Assembly (NCBI GenBank): GCA_963921195.1
Contig: OY992540.1
Span: 12,221,136 to 12,285,135, forward strand
Direction of reading: 5' to 3'
DNA: 64,000 bases
Source of the DNA: Pegoplata infirma
Lineage: Eukaryota; Arthropoda; Insecta; Diptera; Anthomyiidae
Below the pieces are notes generated by a model. That model did no database searches. It had not been told where the DNA came from and worked only from the letters and a program-made list of their open reading frames with translations. Position numbers and translations under genes: made by a program. Of the stretch, positions 22,681 to 33,000 are shown in pieces. Each line of letters starts with the position of its first letter. Position 1 is the stretch's first letter.

Positions 22681-23282
22681 TGTTAAAAGACCTTTTTTAG
22701 AAAATTTTTAAAAAATATTTTTAGGTCGATTTTTTCCAATTCAATTGGAGGTGAGGTCGGCGGAAGCCATTTGAACTTTTTCTGACACAAAAAATGGTTA
22801 AATTGTTTAACAAATATACAAAAAAAAAAACAAGTAAAAAAGTTAAATTCGGCTTTGCCGAATGTATTGATACCCACCACAATGTAATAAGAGATTTTTT
22901 GCAAAAAAAAAAATTACGCGGAAAAAATTTTTTGGTAAAAAAAAAAAATCCGCGAATTTTTTTTTTTTTGTAAAAAAATTGGTTTGTACTTGCAAAAATT
23001 TCATTCCGTGTCCAATTCTCTTCACATATGCCAACCAGCAGCCAATTTTAAGCGTTTTGTATTTTTAGGTTTGTAACGTGACGTTACAAATAATAATATA
23101 TTTATTTAAATATAGGAAAGTACTTTTTCCTATACCGGTGATCAACTACTTTTCCCTATACCTAATATCATTTATTCATCAAACAAATGGTATTGAGTCA
23201 TAATTCTCATTTGGTCTATAAAACTGTAGACATATAATGTCAAAGTTTTATCAACCAAGACAACGAGAAACCAGTTGGAGTT

Positions 23283-23312
23283 CGTGTATACTTCGCAGAA
23301 TATACGAAGTAT
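23283..23312. repeat. Hairpin TATACTTCG...CGAAGTATA in the LTR
   Basis: A 9-bp perfect stem around a 9-nt centre sits 60-90 bp downstream of the TATA box. Its CGAAGT/ACTTCG half-sites are the same as those repeated in the large array downstream. Confidence 0.7.
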
Positions 23313-23404
23313 AACCGTAAGCCGACCAGATTCTTGTTCGCAATTTCGACCTAAGTCGAAGTTGGTATCTAGTTACTAGTTTGTACCGTATTTTTTTGTT
23401 AATA

Positions 23405-23550
23405 TTTCCCGAACCTGATTTATCCAGTATTTCCTGCTTTCCGAACCTGGTTTATCCAGTATGTTCTGTTAATATTTCCCGAACCCGTATTTCCAGTTAA
23501 TATTTTTCCGAACCTGAATTATCCAGTATTCCCTGTTAGTAGCACCCGAA
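23405..23550 (+). repeat. Tandem repeat of CCCGAACCTGATTTATCCAG
   Basis: Four to five diverged units of about 35-40 bp share CCGAACCTG, TTATCCAGTAT and CTGTTAATATTT. They lie in the LTR between the promoter-proximal part and the hairpin array. Confidence 0.75.
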
Positions 23551-23565
23551 CCGTATCAAACCCGT

Positions 23566-24830
23566 TTATATACGAAATCTCTCGTTTATTTTGTATTTAG
23601 TTTATATACGAAGTCTTTTGATTACTTCGTTATTTAGTTTACATACGAAGTGTTTTGATTACTTCGTTATTTAGTTTATATACGAAGTCTTTTGATTACT
23701 TCGTTATTTAGTTTATATACGAAGTCTTTTGATTACTTCGTTTTGCTTATTTCGTTCGTAGTTTATTTACGAAGTCTTTTGATTACTTCGTTACTATTTT
23801 ATATACGAAATCTTTTGCTTATTTCGTTCGTAGTTTATTTACGAAGTCTTTTGATTACTTCGTTAATAGTTTGTATACGAAATCCTTCGTTCATTTCGTT
23901 TGTAGTTTATAATGAAATCTTTTGCTTATTTCGTTCGTAGTTTATTTACGAAGTCTTTTGATTACTTCGTTAATAGTTTTATACGAAATCCTTTGTTTAT
24001 TTCGTTTGTAGTTTAGACACGAAATCTTTTGCTTATTTCGTTCGTAGTTTATTTACGAAGTCTTTTGATTACTTCGTTAATAGTTATATACGAAATCCTT
24101 TGTTTATTTCGTTTGTAGTTTAGACACGAAATCTTTCGCTTATTTCGTTCGTAGTTTATTTACGAAGTCTTATGATTACTTCGTTAATAGTTTGTATACG
24201 AAATCCTTTGTTTATTTCATTTGTAGTTTATAACGAAATCTTTTGCTTATTTCGTTCGTAGTTTATTTACGAAGTCTTTTGATTACTTCGTTAATAGTTT
24301 GTATACGAAATCCTTTGTTTATTTCGTTTGTAGTTTATAACGAAATCTTTTGCTTATTTCGTTCGTAGTTTATTCACGAAGTCTTTTGATTACTTCGTTC
24401 GTAGTTTATTTACGAAGTCTTTTGATTACTTCGTTAATAGTTTATGTACGAAATCCTTTGTTTATTTCGTTTGTAGTTTATAACGAAATCTTTTGTTTAT
24501 TTCGTTTGTAGTTTATTCACGAAGTCTTTTGATTACTTCGCTACTATTTTATATTTTAAATCTTTTGCTTATTTCATTCGTAGTTTATTTACGAAGTCTT
24601 TTGATTACTTGGTTAATATTTTAAATACGAAATCCTTTGTTTATTTCGTTTGTAGTTTATAACGAAATCTTTTGCTTATTTCGTTCGTAGTTTATTCACG
24701 AAGTCTTTTTCGTTTATATTTATTATGCGAAATCCTTTGTTTATTTCGTTTGTAGTTTATAACGAAATCTTTTGCTTATTTCGTTCGTAGTTTATTTACA
24801 AAGTGTTTTAATTACCTCGTTAATATTTTC
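23566..24830 (+). repeat. Tandem hairpin array, ~35 units of ~36 bp
   Basis: Each unit is a short inverted repeat with a 7-bp stem around a 9-nt loop. Type 1 is ACGAAGT/ACTTCGT with loop CTTTTGATT. Types 2 and 3 are ACGAAAT/ATTTCGT with loops CCTTTGTTT and CTTTTGCTT. Separators are TTAATAGTTTGT, TTGTAGTTTAT and TCGTAGTTTATT. The first four full units are type 1 only. After that the order 1-2-3 repeats with a period of about 108 bp. The last units are degenerate. Open frames across it are by-products of the repeats. Confidence 0.85.
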
Positions 24831-25154
24831 TTACGTCCAAACCTTTTCCTCTTGTTAAATGTCCTGCTAAATACATTGTGTGTACTACGTAAGATCGCTC
24901 TTCATAGCCCTCTTACTGATTCAAAGGAAGCAAACCTTTGCCGATCCTGGACAAACTAAGTTTACCCCAGCTGGAAAATAAAATTGCATCACAGGTTATG
25001 TAGAATATACCAAAATTTTCGAGGTGTTCTTACATTTTAGTTCAAAACTTTTGAACCGCTGAACCGATTTCACTCAAATGCAATACCAAACTATTTAGGA
25101 CAACAACAAGTAAATTTGCTAAGTCTCAGTTATATGTGTTTAGTACTTTGGCCG

Positions 25155-26003
25155 TGAAATCGGACACTTTGAAAATTTTTTTTTTTAGATTTTCCCAATT
25201 TGTTTACAGTTTTTAGTACCCTTCGAAAACCCCTTCGTGGTAAATTTTCAGATTTTTTTGATGACCCGTTCAAAAGATATCGAATTTTTCAAAACTGGTA
25301 GTTTGTTCCTTTACTCAAACTTCTTTTACTCATAACTTCTTCAATAATGGTCCAAATTTATTTTTTTTTTTCAAAATTTTTGTTTTTTTGCGTACTTTAA
25401 AAAAAAAATCCCAAAAAAATTCTTAAAAGCGCTCTAGTATGCGATTTTTAAGTTTTAAAATTTAAATCTCATTTTTGAAAATGTTTGTACATTTATATTT
25501 TTTTGAAATTTTTTTATGTAAAACTTCTATCGATTCTACAAATTTTTTGCCCAAGAGTGTCTTGGGATAACGATTATTACTATTTTTTAAAATTTTTTGA
25601 AAAAATTTTATTGTAATTTTCCAATCTTAAAATCATTTCTACTGCTCTAATGGTGCGTCATAGAGGGGTCATTTATAAGACCGACTCCCATTAATTTTTA
25701 CGTCTTAACATTTCTTTGAAACAAAATAATACCCTATCTCCAAATTCTAAGGGGGCTCCCACACAAAACGACAGAATTTGATCCAACTGCTCTAACTGCC
25801 CTAATAGTGCCCTTAGAGCAACAAAATGTATGACCGACCCACAACATTTTTTTAATCCAAACATTTTCTCGGAACACACCAACCCTCTATCTCTAATTGT
25901 TAAGGCGGTCCCCATACAATTTTTTTTTTATTTTTTGTAACTTTGTTTTATTTAATCAGCTTCTACCGGTCCAATGGTGCGTCCGAGAGGGGACATTCCC
26001 AGT
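25155..26003 (-). mobile_element. Foldback family A, single arm, copy 2
   Basis: Minus-orientation arm running from AAATCGGACACTTTG to CCAATGGTGCGTCCGAGAGG. The outermost terminal motif and the innermost unit are missing. All three 165-bp-type units are represented, at least in part. Confidence 0.8.
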
Positions 26004-26098
26004 CGGCAAAAAAAATCACACCTGACATACTGCTGACTCTCCCTTTATAAAATTGCTGACATCTTCATACAATTTTTCAAAATGTCATCAATGACATG

Positions 26099-26176
26099 TC
26101 AGCAGTTGGTCAGCGGTTGTTTAAATAAATTGTTAGTGGCCACCGATACTGGTGGACACTGCTGACCAACTGCTGA
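26099..26176. repeat. 78-bp perfect-looking hairpin
   Basis: TCAGCAGTTGGTCAGCGGT at the left pairs with ACTGCTGACCAACTGCTGA at the right (one mismatch). A nested stem GTGGCCACC...GGTGGACAC lies in the loop. GCTGAC also recurs upstream at about 26029 and 26054. It may be a tiny MITE or a local palindrome. Confidence 0.6.
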
Positions 26177-26194
26177 AAAGCAAAACATAAAGCA

Positions 26195-26460
26195 AAACAT
26201 AAGCATTTCTTTATAATTTTGTCATAAGCTTATTTATTCGTGAAATCAATCATTATTTTGATTGACTACAAAAAAAAATTTATCAAATTTATAATCAAAA
26301 TCGGAAAATGTTTGATTAAAAAAATATTCAATTAATCACCTATTAATTTGGTGATTCATATAACAATTTTCTTTATAGGAGGATTTTCAATTAAAAAATT
26401 GATTGAAACCTCGTGTTTCATAATTGAAATTCGTTATCAATTTTTTCTGTAAAACACAAA
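26195..26460 (-). mobile_element. MITE family M, half copy
   Basis: Contains TCATAAGCTTATTTATTCGT, AATCATTATTTTGATTGACT and ATCACCTATTAATTTGGTGA in family M order on the minus strand, ending near TTTTTTCTGT. It is truncated. Confidence 0.6.
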
Positions 26461-27140
26461 TTGGAAATGTTGTAGTTTAATAATTATTTTTCCCCATATG
26501 CTAATGTTAAATTAGTAAGAAAACAAGTTCAAGTTCAATTTTTTATCTAACAATTAACAACAATTTGCCAATTGGGAACCAAAACAAAAACGACAATAAC
26601 AAAAAAAAAATGCATTTGCATTTATTGAATTTTCTACTTACCACACCACAATATGCCATAATTTTGTTTATGGTTTTTTCACCTTATTTGAAAAAAAAAG
26701 TATCATATGAACAAGTTTTTACTTATTTTAGTATTTAAATTTTTCGTTTGTAATTCAAGTTTTTTTTTTAAATATTTTTTTTTTGTATTTTTATCATTAT
26801 TAAGTCACTTACCGCCAATGGCTTTTTTTCATTATATTGAATTTTTTTTATTATTGTTACTTGCCTGCCAGCCAGTTGCACTATATTTAATTTGTTGACT
26901 TCTTTCTTTTTAAAGTCAATTTCGTTATTTCTTTAGGATTTTTTTTTTTTAATATTTTTTAAGTGAAAGTGATAGTGAACTTTATTGACCCTCACGTAAT
27001 TTTATGTTTTACTCTCCACGTTTTAACTTTTTTATTGATAGTAGGTATACATTTTATATGACAGTAAAATTAAGGTTTTGCGAACTTTAATTAACAGAAA
27101 AATTTGGAAATGAATTTAAATTAAGAAATTTGTTGAGACA
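26461..27140. other. Unannotated AT-rich spacer
   Basis: No gene is supported. A Phe-rich open frame at 26707-26898 is an AT-composition artefact. Confidence 0.5.
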
Positions 27141-27540
27141 GTAAAAAAAAATAACTAATTTCGGACGTATTACAAAATTTGTTGAGCTAATTAAAAAAGT
27201 AATTGATTTCGGACGTATTACGAAACTTTTTTGAATAAAAATAACTTTTTGAATTATACACGGAAAGCGTTAAAAAGGACTTTTAATCACGGTTTCAATC
27301 TATTTTTCGATTGAAACTCCTCCGATAGGGTAAGTTGTTATACCAATTAACAAATTAATAGGTGATTAATTGAATATATTTTCAATCAAACATTTATCAA
27401 TTTTGATCACAAATTTGATCAATTTTCGTAAAACAAAATAATTGATTTCGGACGTATTACAAAATTTGTTGAGCTAATTAAAAAAAGTAATTGATTTCGG
27501 ATGTTTCATAAAATTTCTTGTATTAATTAAAATAAATTGT
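27141..27540. repeat. Repeated TTTCGGACGTATTAC units with MITE fragment
   Basis: The unit GATTTCGGACGTATTAC followed by AAAATTTGTTGAGCTAATT occurs at about 27158, 27207, 27445 and 27495. Between the pairs lies a family M-like fragment (27257-27420). This suggests an MITE inserted in a short tandem repeat, with TSD-scale details unclear. Confidence 0.55.
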
Positions 27541-28015
27541 TGTGTTGAAATTGAGAAGAAATTTATAAGTATCAATTAAACATTTAATTAAAAGTTAATT
27601 TTTGTTGCAATCTTTAGAGTTAAAATTTTCAATCCCCATGTATTTTCAAATAACTGATAACTTAGAAAAACTGTTGGCAATCCTAGATTCAGCCTACTTG
27701 CCTTAAATTTAAATAGCGCTGTTTATTAAATTTTGTTGATTAAAATATTTAATTAAAAACAATATTAATATCAATTTAATGTTTAATTGAAAAAAATACG
27801 AACAAAATATTTCATTAAATTTTTAAGAAAACACACAAAATATTGTTGGCTAAAAATTTTCAATTAAATCTATTGATCAACAATATTTAAATGAATCAAT
27901 CATTGTTTTGATTAACATTTTAGTTTTTTTTTATGTTTTTCAACATACCAGATTGTTTTTCGCGTTAATTTATTTGTGAAACATTAATTAAGAAAAAAAT
28001 TACAAAACAGTCGGG
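27541..28015. other. Family M-like and unassigned AT-rich DNA
   Basis: AATATTGTTGGCTAAAAATTTTC at about 27838-27862 matches the family M right end in inverse. No gene is supported. Confidence 0.45.
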
Positions 28016-28768
28016 TTTTACTTGATTTTTTCTGTAAGTACAGATCGAGCACGGGCTCTTATTATATTTCTTATAAGGGTTCAAGTTGAAAAAATGCAGA
28101 AGAAAAATTGAATTTCTAAAAATTATAGACTTTTCTGGTATTTCCTATACCGGTTTCAAACACCCCAGTTAGTGTCATCATCAGTAGGATTTTAAATGTC
28201 GGTTTGTTTTGTTAATGAAAACTGTTTTTTATATATGTGAATATTTATAGTTTCTACAGAATAAATTTTGACAGTTTCTAACACTACAATTCTATTTCTA
28301 GCAGTCTCAACCTCACTTCATACTTTCTTTCAACTTTTGTGTCTCTTACATTATTTCGCAAGGGTTACAAACATGATCTGGAATTGCAGACACAAATGAA
28401 GGAATTTGCATTTTCTGTTTCGGAGACGTGCCTAATGGCGACATATTTTGTCAATAATTTTATTTGATTTTTTCTATAAGTACAGATCGAGGACGGGCTC
28501 TTATTATATTTCTTATAAGGGTTCAAGTTAAAAAAATGCAGAAGAAAAATTGAATTTCTAAAAGTTATAGACATTTCTTGTATTTCCTATACCGGTTTCA
28601 AACACCCCAGTTAGTGTCATCATCAGTAGGATTTTAAATGTCGGTTTGTCTTGTTAATGAAAACTGTTTTTTATATATGTGAATATTTATAGTTTCTACA
28701 GAATAAATTTTGACAGTTTCTAACACTACAATTCTATTTCTAGCAATCTCAACCTCACTTTTTTACTT
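28016..28768. repeat. 442-bp-period partial tandem duplication
   Basis: A ~310-bp sequence at 28016-28325 recurs at 28458-28768 with few differences (landmarks AGTACAGATCGAG, CGGGCTCTTATTATATTTC, CACCCCAGTTAGTGTCATCA). The ~130 bp between has no duplicate in the window. No TG...CA ends, so LTRs are unlikely. The high identity suggests a recent event. Confidence 0.8.
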
Positions 28769-29239
28769 TTTTATTGTTGGCACTGATTGTAAGAGAAGAG
28801 ATATGATTTTGGTAACCATTATTTAAGAGCGTCATATTATTATTAAAAGTTGTATCACAATATGTTTAAACCAATCATAAAATGTTTGTTTTAATCATAT
28901 TATGGTCCTTAATTAATATAATAATTATAATTTTTTATGTTGGTCATTTTTGCAAGACTTAATCGACACGTGTTTTGGAATTTGTCAAATTCCATTGTCA
29001 AGATTATTTAGCAAATAATGACCTCAAGCCAGAATAAACATCCTCAGAATATAATATTTTAAAGGTCGAATAAAACAATTTTTATTTTTTTATAAAAATT
29101 AATCAGAATTTTTCAAATATTTAGGATCATATCATGATTGCTGCAAAAATCTTATGGGTGCTCCAAACAAGTTATGATCAAATTTCCAATCATAATATGA
29201 CGCTCTTAAATTATGGTTGCCACAATTATATCTCTTCTC
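28769..29239. other. Inverted-repeat-bearing spacer
   Basis: AGAGAAGAGATATGATTTTG and AACCATTATTTAAGAGCGTC at about 28790-28835 are mirrored by GACGCTCTTAAATTATGGTT and ATATCTCTTCTC at about 29200-29240. So ~45-bp imperfect arms bracket a ~370-bp AT-rich body, probably an MITE remnant. No gene is supported. Confidence 0.5.
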
Positions 29240-29515
29240 TGCGTGAGCATATTGGGATAGTTTTGCCATAAGCTTCATAGTTTTGTCATAAGCTTTCAAT
29301 GCCTTAGTTAAATCAATCATTATTTTAATTGACTATAAATAAAAAAAAATATTAAATTTTTGATCTAAATCAAATAATGTTTGATTGAAAAAATATTCAA
29401 TTTATCACCTGTTATCAGTTTGGTGATTGATAAAACAATTTTCTTCGTCAAAAATTTATTAAAAACGCGTTTTTCGTGATTTGAATTGCAATTCGTTTTC
29501 AATTCTTTCTGTAAA
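29240..29515 (-). mobile_element. MITE family M, half copy
   Basis: Minus-strand family M order: TCATAAGCTTTCAATGCC, AATCATTATTTTAATTGACT, ATCACCTGTTATCAG, ending near CAATTCTTTCTGT. Closely comparable to 26195-26460. Confidence 0.6.
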
Positions 29516-30109
29516 TTCATTTGCTTCCCCATTTTTGATATTCCGCACCAGTCTGCCTATCCCAGTTTCTACTGTATTTTATATATAATTTTTTCATCTT
29601 TTTTACTTAATTTTTTTTTTTCTTAATTCAAAGATTACTCTTGTCTGCCAATCTGTCTGTTAATAAGATTGCTTTTTGTTTACAAACATTTTTTAATTGA
29701 CTTGTTTAATTATAAAAGTTTTTGTTGTTTTGAAGTCTTTTTCAATCCAGTTTTGATTTATTTACATGGGAAATAATTTTTTTGAAGTTGCTTTTGTGTT
29801 TGCAATTTTATTTACTAACCCCCTTATAAAGATTTTTTATCTTGGGAATAAATTTTTGTTGTAAAATTAAAAAAAAAAAAAAAAAATTGAAACTGAATTT
29901 TGAATTGAAACCTATTGAGTTTAATATTGAATTACATATCGAGGGTGGAGCAAATTTTCCTTTTTTTAAATCGTCGGGGTCGGAATAGTTGCCTTTTTAG
30001 CTCAATATTAACATAAAACAAATAGAAAAGTTAAAATCGACTTGTTTTTTAACAAACAAATTTGAATCGAAATTTAAATTTTTTTTTTGTAATTTTACAA
30101 TTTTTTTCG
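29516..30109. other. AT-rich spacer with family L fragment
   Basis: Positions 30005-30105 (TTTTTTAACAAACAAATTTG, CGAAATTTAAATTTTTTTT) match the family L arm. The rest is unassigned. Confidence 0.45.
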
Positions 30110-30814
30110 GGAGTGGAGATAGAGCGTAGGTATGTTTTAAAAAAATGTTGAAGGGTAAAAATAAATGGGAGTTGGTCTCACTAATAACCCCTCTCGGACG
30201 CACCATTGGACCGGTAGAAGCTGATTAGATAAAACAAATTTACAAAAAATAAAAAAAATTGTTTGGTGACCACCTTTACAATTAGAGATAGAGGGTAGGT
30301 GTGTTCAGAGAAAATGTTTGGACTAAAAAAATATTGTGGGTCGGTCATACATTTTGTTGCTCTAAGGGCACTATTAGGGCAGTTAGAGCGGTTGGAGCAA
30401 ATTTTAAAAAATGTCGTTTTGTGTGGGAGCCCGCTTAGAAATTTGAGATAGGGTACTAGTTTGTTCCAAAGAAATGTTAAGACGTAAAAATTAATGGGGG
30501 TCGTTCCTAAAAATGACCCCTCTATGAATTTTTTTTTAAATTTTTCAAAAAATTTAAAAAAATAGTAATAATCGTTATCCCACAATCCTCGTGGGCAAAA
30601 AATTTGTGGAATCGATAGAAGAAAAAAAAATTTCACAAAAATCGAAGAGTACAAACATTTTCAAAAATGAGATTTAAATTGTAAAACTCTAAAATCGCAT
30701 ACTAGAGCGCTTTTAAGAATTTTTTGGGATTTTTTTTTTTAAAGTTCGTAAAAAAACAAAAATTTTGAAGAAAAAGAAATTTGAAATTTGGACCATTATT
30801 GAAGTAGTTATGAG

Positions 30815-31725
30815 AAGGGATGTGATTTCCATGCAATTGCATGTTTTTTGTCGATGGTCTAAAAACAATATCGACCAATTATCTTTCCAAATCAAGAAAT
30901 TAGCGTTAAAATGGCATCGATTTGTTTTTGCATATTTTTGCATATTTGGGTGAAAATGCATATTTTTGCATATTTTGGTTTTAAATGCATATTTTGTGCA
31001 TATTTCCAACTTTTAAGTGCATATTTTTGCATATTTTATCATAAATTAACAAAAACACAAATTGAAATTTATTGGTTTCAAATAGAGATGGGCGCCGGTC
31101 ACGTGATTAGCGTGATTCACGTGAATCACGCGTGAATCACGCGTGAGTGTGAGTGATTTTTATTTTAATCACGTGATTGAGTGTGAGTTGAAAAAAAAAA
31201 TCTGAGTGAGTGATTAGTGAGTGAGTTATTTATTTTTTGCGTGAGTTTGCGTGATTAGATTTTTTGATTTGCCCAATTTTTTTTTTAATTTTTTGTAAAA
31301 ATTTTTTTTTTGGATTTTTTCCTTTTTTTGGTAAGAAAATTTTATTGCGTGAGTAGATTTTGCGTGACTCACGCGTCAGCGTGATTGAATCTTGCGTGAG
31401 TCACGCGTGAGCGTAAGTAACTTTTTTATTACTCACGTGATTAGTGAGCTAGCGTGAGTAAAAAAAAATTGCGTGAGTGATTAGTGAGCGTGAGTCAAAA
31501 TCACCTCACGCGCCCATCTCTAGTTTCAAAAACTGTTTTACTATTAAGACCCGGCATTATTTTTTGCTTTTTAAGAAGTTTTTCGTATGAAAACAAGATT
31601 TTAATTGCAGATATTTTATTTTTTAGTGCATATTTTTAGTTTTTTTAGTGCATATTTTTAATTTTTTAGTGCATATTTTAAGAGCATATTTTCGATTTTT
31701 TTAGTGCATGAAAATCTCATTCCTA
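30815..31725. mobile_element. hAT-like MITE, family F, copy 1 (TSD GTTATGAG)
   Basis: Ends are AAGGGATGTGATTTCCATGC and the inverse of TAGGAATGAGATTTTCATGC. A perfect 8-bp TSD GTTATGAG is at 30807-30814 and 31726-31733. The body has many GCATATTTT/TGCATATTTTTGCATAT repeats, probable subterminal motifs, and GACCAATTATCTTTCC plus AAAATGGCATCGATTTG landmarks. Interrupted by family G at 31083. About 470 bp without the insert. Confidence 0.9.
31083..31522. mobile_element. hAT-like MITE, family G (TSD GTTTCAAA)
   Basis: Ends are TAGAGATGGGCGCCGG and the inverse of TAGAGATGGGCGCGTGAGG. A perfect 8-bp TSD GTTTCAAA is at 31075-31082 and 31523-31530. The 440-bp body is unusually dense in CACGTG, CACGCGTGA and GCGTGAGTG motifs with palindromic character. 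No coding capacity. It is the youngest layer of a three-element nest. Confidence 0.9.
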
Positions 31726-31968
31726 GTTATGAGTAAAAGAAGTTTGAGTAAAGGAACAAACTACTAATTTTTAAAAATTCGATATCTTTTGAACGGGTCA
31801 TCAAAAAAATCTGAAAATTTACCACGAAGGAGTTTTCGAAGGGTACTAAAAACTTTAAACAAATTGGGAAAATCTAAAAAAAGAAAAATTTTAAAGTGTC
31901 CGGGGAATGCCCCGTATATGTTAAGCTCGAAATATTGGTCCTCAAAATTGTCTTTCGAAAGTTATCGT

Positions 31969-32790
31969 GTTTATACCCTACACCACACTGTGGTACAGGG
32001 TATAATGAGTTTGTGCTGATGTTTGTAACTACCCGAAATATTGGTCCTAGACCCACTTTTAAGTATACCGATCGACTTAGAATCACTTTTTGAGTCGATT
32101 TTGAGTCCGTCTGTCTGTCCATGTAAACGGTGTAAACACGATACAGGTCGCAATTCTTAATCAATTGACTTGAAATTTGAAACTTAAGCCTCTTTTGGCC
32201 CAAGGACGAAGCCTATTGAAATTGGAAAAAATCGGTCCATATTTAGACCTAGCCCCCATACAAAGGTCCTCTTTAGTTTTGGCTCAAATGACTCTAATAG
32301 CCGCATTTTAATAGGTATCTTTTCGAAATTTGCCATGTAATCATGTTTTATCCACACAAATCAACATTCCGAATTTTAAAGAAATCGGACCAGTTCTTCT
32401 TGTAGCCCCCATACAAACCACCTTCCCGATTTTCACATAAATCTCTCAAATTTCATGAAAATAGAAAATATTTAATTAAAATTCTGTTTGTGTATGTTAA
32501 ACGCGTTCTTTAATAACCTTATAAAATCTGATTATCATCGGACCATTTTTGGACTTAGGTCCCATGTGGAAATTTCCCCCGATATTCAGTTGAAGCGATT
32601 TATTGTCAATTAAAAGAAGCCTATTCCACTCAAATTTGATTAGTGAGTGCTTTTTACACTTATTAAAGATTTGACAAAATATAGATCTAATCAGTCCATG
32701 TTTGAACTTGGGACCCATTTTCCGGGAAACTCTGGTGTAGGGTATTATATGGTCGGTCTTGACCGACTATAATTTTCTTACTTGTTTTTT
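31969..32790 (+). mobile_element. Mini-me/Helitron-like element, family E, copy 1
   Basis: Modules in order: 5' hairpin TACCCTACACCACACTGTGG, core GTTTGTAACTACCCGAAATA, GTCCGTCTGTCTGTCC tract (32106-32121), ATGTAAACGGTGTAAAC, AAATCGGTCCATATTTAG, AAATCGGACCAGTTC, then the end GTAGGGTATTATATGGTCGG, hairpin GGTCTTGACC and TTTTCTTACTTG. The full length is about 820 bp, noncoding. A family D-like fragment (31919-31968) precedes it. Confidence 0.8.
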
Positions 32791-32794
32791 TTTT

Positions 32795-33000
32795 GTCGTA
32801 AATTCGCGAAAAACCCTTGCCAAACAAAATTCACTCTTTTGCTTATAACTTTTGAAACACTAGACCAATTTCGCTGAATTGCAATACCAATCTGGCCAAA
32901 TGTCTTTTAAAAGTTAGCGTGTTTTTAACAGACAGACGGACAGACATCGCTAGATCGTCTTAAAATCGATAGAGGATCATTAATAGGGCAAGTACTTTCA
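32795..33000 (-). mobile_element. Mini-me-type family D, fragment
   Basis: Contains GCGAAAAACCCTTGCCAAAC, AACTTTTGAAACACTAGACC, GACAGACGGACAGACATCGC and ATCGATAGAGGATCAT in family D order on the minus strand. Both ends are missing. Confidence 0.7.

Larger units (their letters stand above)
23072..24993 (+). mobile_element. Probable solo LTR with TSD GGTT
   Basis: It starts TGTAACGTGACGTTACA and ends AATAAAATTGCATCACA, i.e. TG...CA. GGTT occurs at 23068-23071 and 24994-24997 around a mini-me element that is otherwise continuous. TG...CA ends with a 4-bp TSD fit a gypsy-type solo LTR. A TATAAAA box is at 23217-23223 and AATAAA near 24978. At 1922 bp it is long for a solo LTR, mainly because of the tandem hairpin array (23566-24830) and a smaller array (23405-23550). 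No gag/pol remains. A non-LTR insertion with a 5-bp TSD (AGGTT) is the alternative. Confidence 0.75.
22834..25154 (-). mobile_element. Mini-me family B copy 3, split by an LTR
   Basis: On the minus strand the element runs from about 25154 to 24994 and from 23071 to 22834. The terminal hairpin is at 22845-22862 (ATTCGGCTTTGCCGAAT). The reading GTATTTTTAGGTT joined to ATGTAGAATATACC restores the family B sequence when 23072-24993 plus one GGTT are removed. Its other end is cut by foldback family A at about 25155. Confidence 0.85.
30110..31918 (+). mobile_element. Foldback family A, copy 3, host of a nested hAT pair
   Basis: One plus-orientation arm runs from GGGAGTGGAGATAGAGCGTA to GGGGAATGCCCCGTATA. 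At GAAGTAGTTATGAG it is cut by the family F element 30815-31725 and resumes GTTATGAGTAAAAGAAG, so the host is continuous when the insert and one TSD are removed. A 157-codon minus open frame here spans repeat units and is not a gene. Confidence 0.85.

Noticed and set aside
23692..23940. 82-codon frame with repeating SFVVYLRSLLITS
   Set aside because: A translation of the hairpin array; the periodicity is that of the DNA repeats.
23566..24830. CRISPR-like array
   Set aside because: Units are contiguous variants of one sequence with no unique spacers, in a eukaryotic context within an LTR.
28016..28768. Pair of LTRs around a tiny retroelement
   Set aside because: No TG...CA ends, no TSD, and only ~130 bp between copies. 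A partial tandem duplication fits better.
30181..30654. 157-codon minus-strand open frame, the longest in the window
   Set aside because: It lies entirely within foldback family A repeats. Related copies break the frame and no protein family is recognisable.
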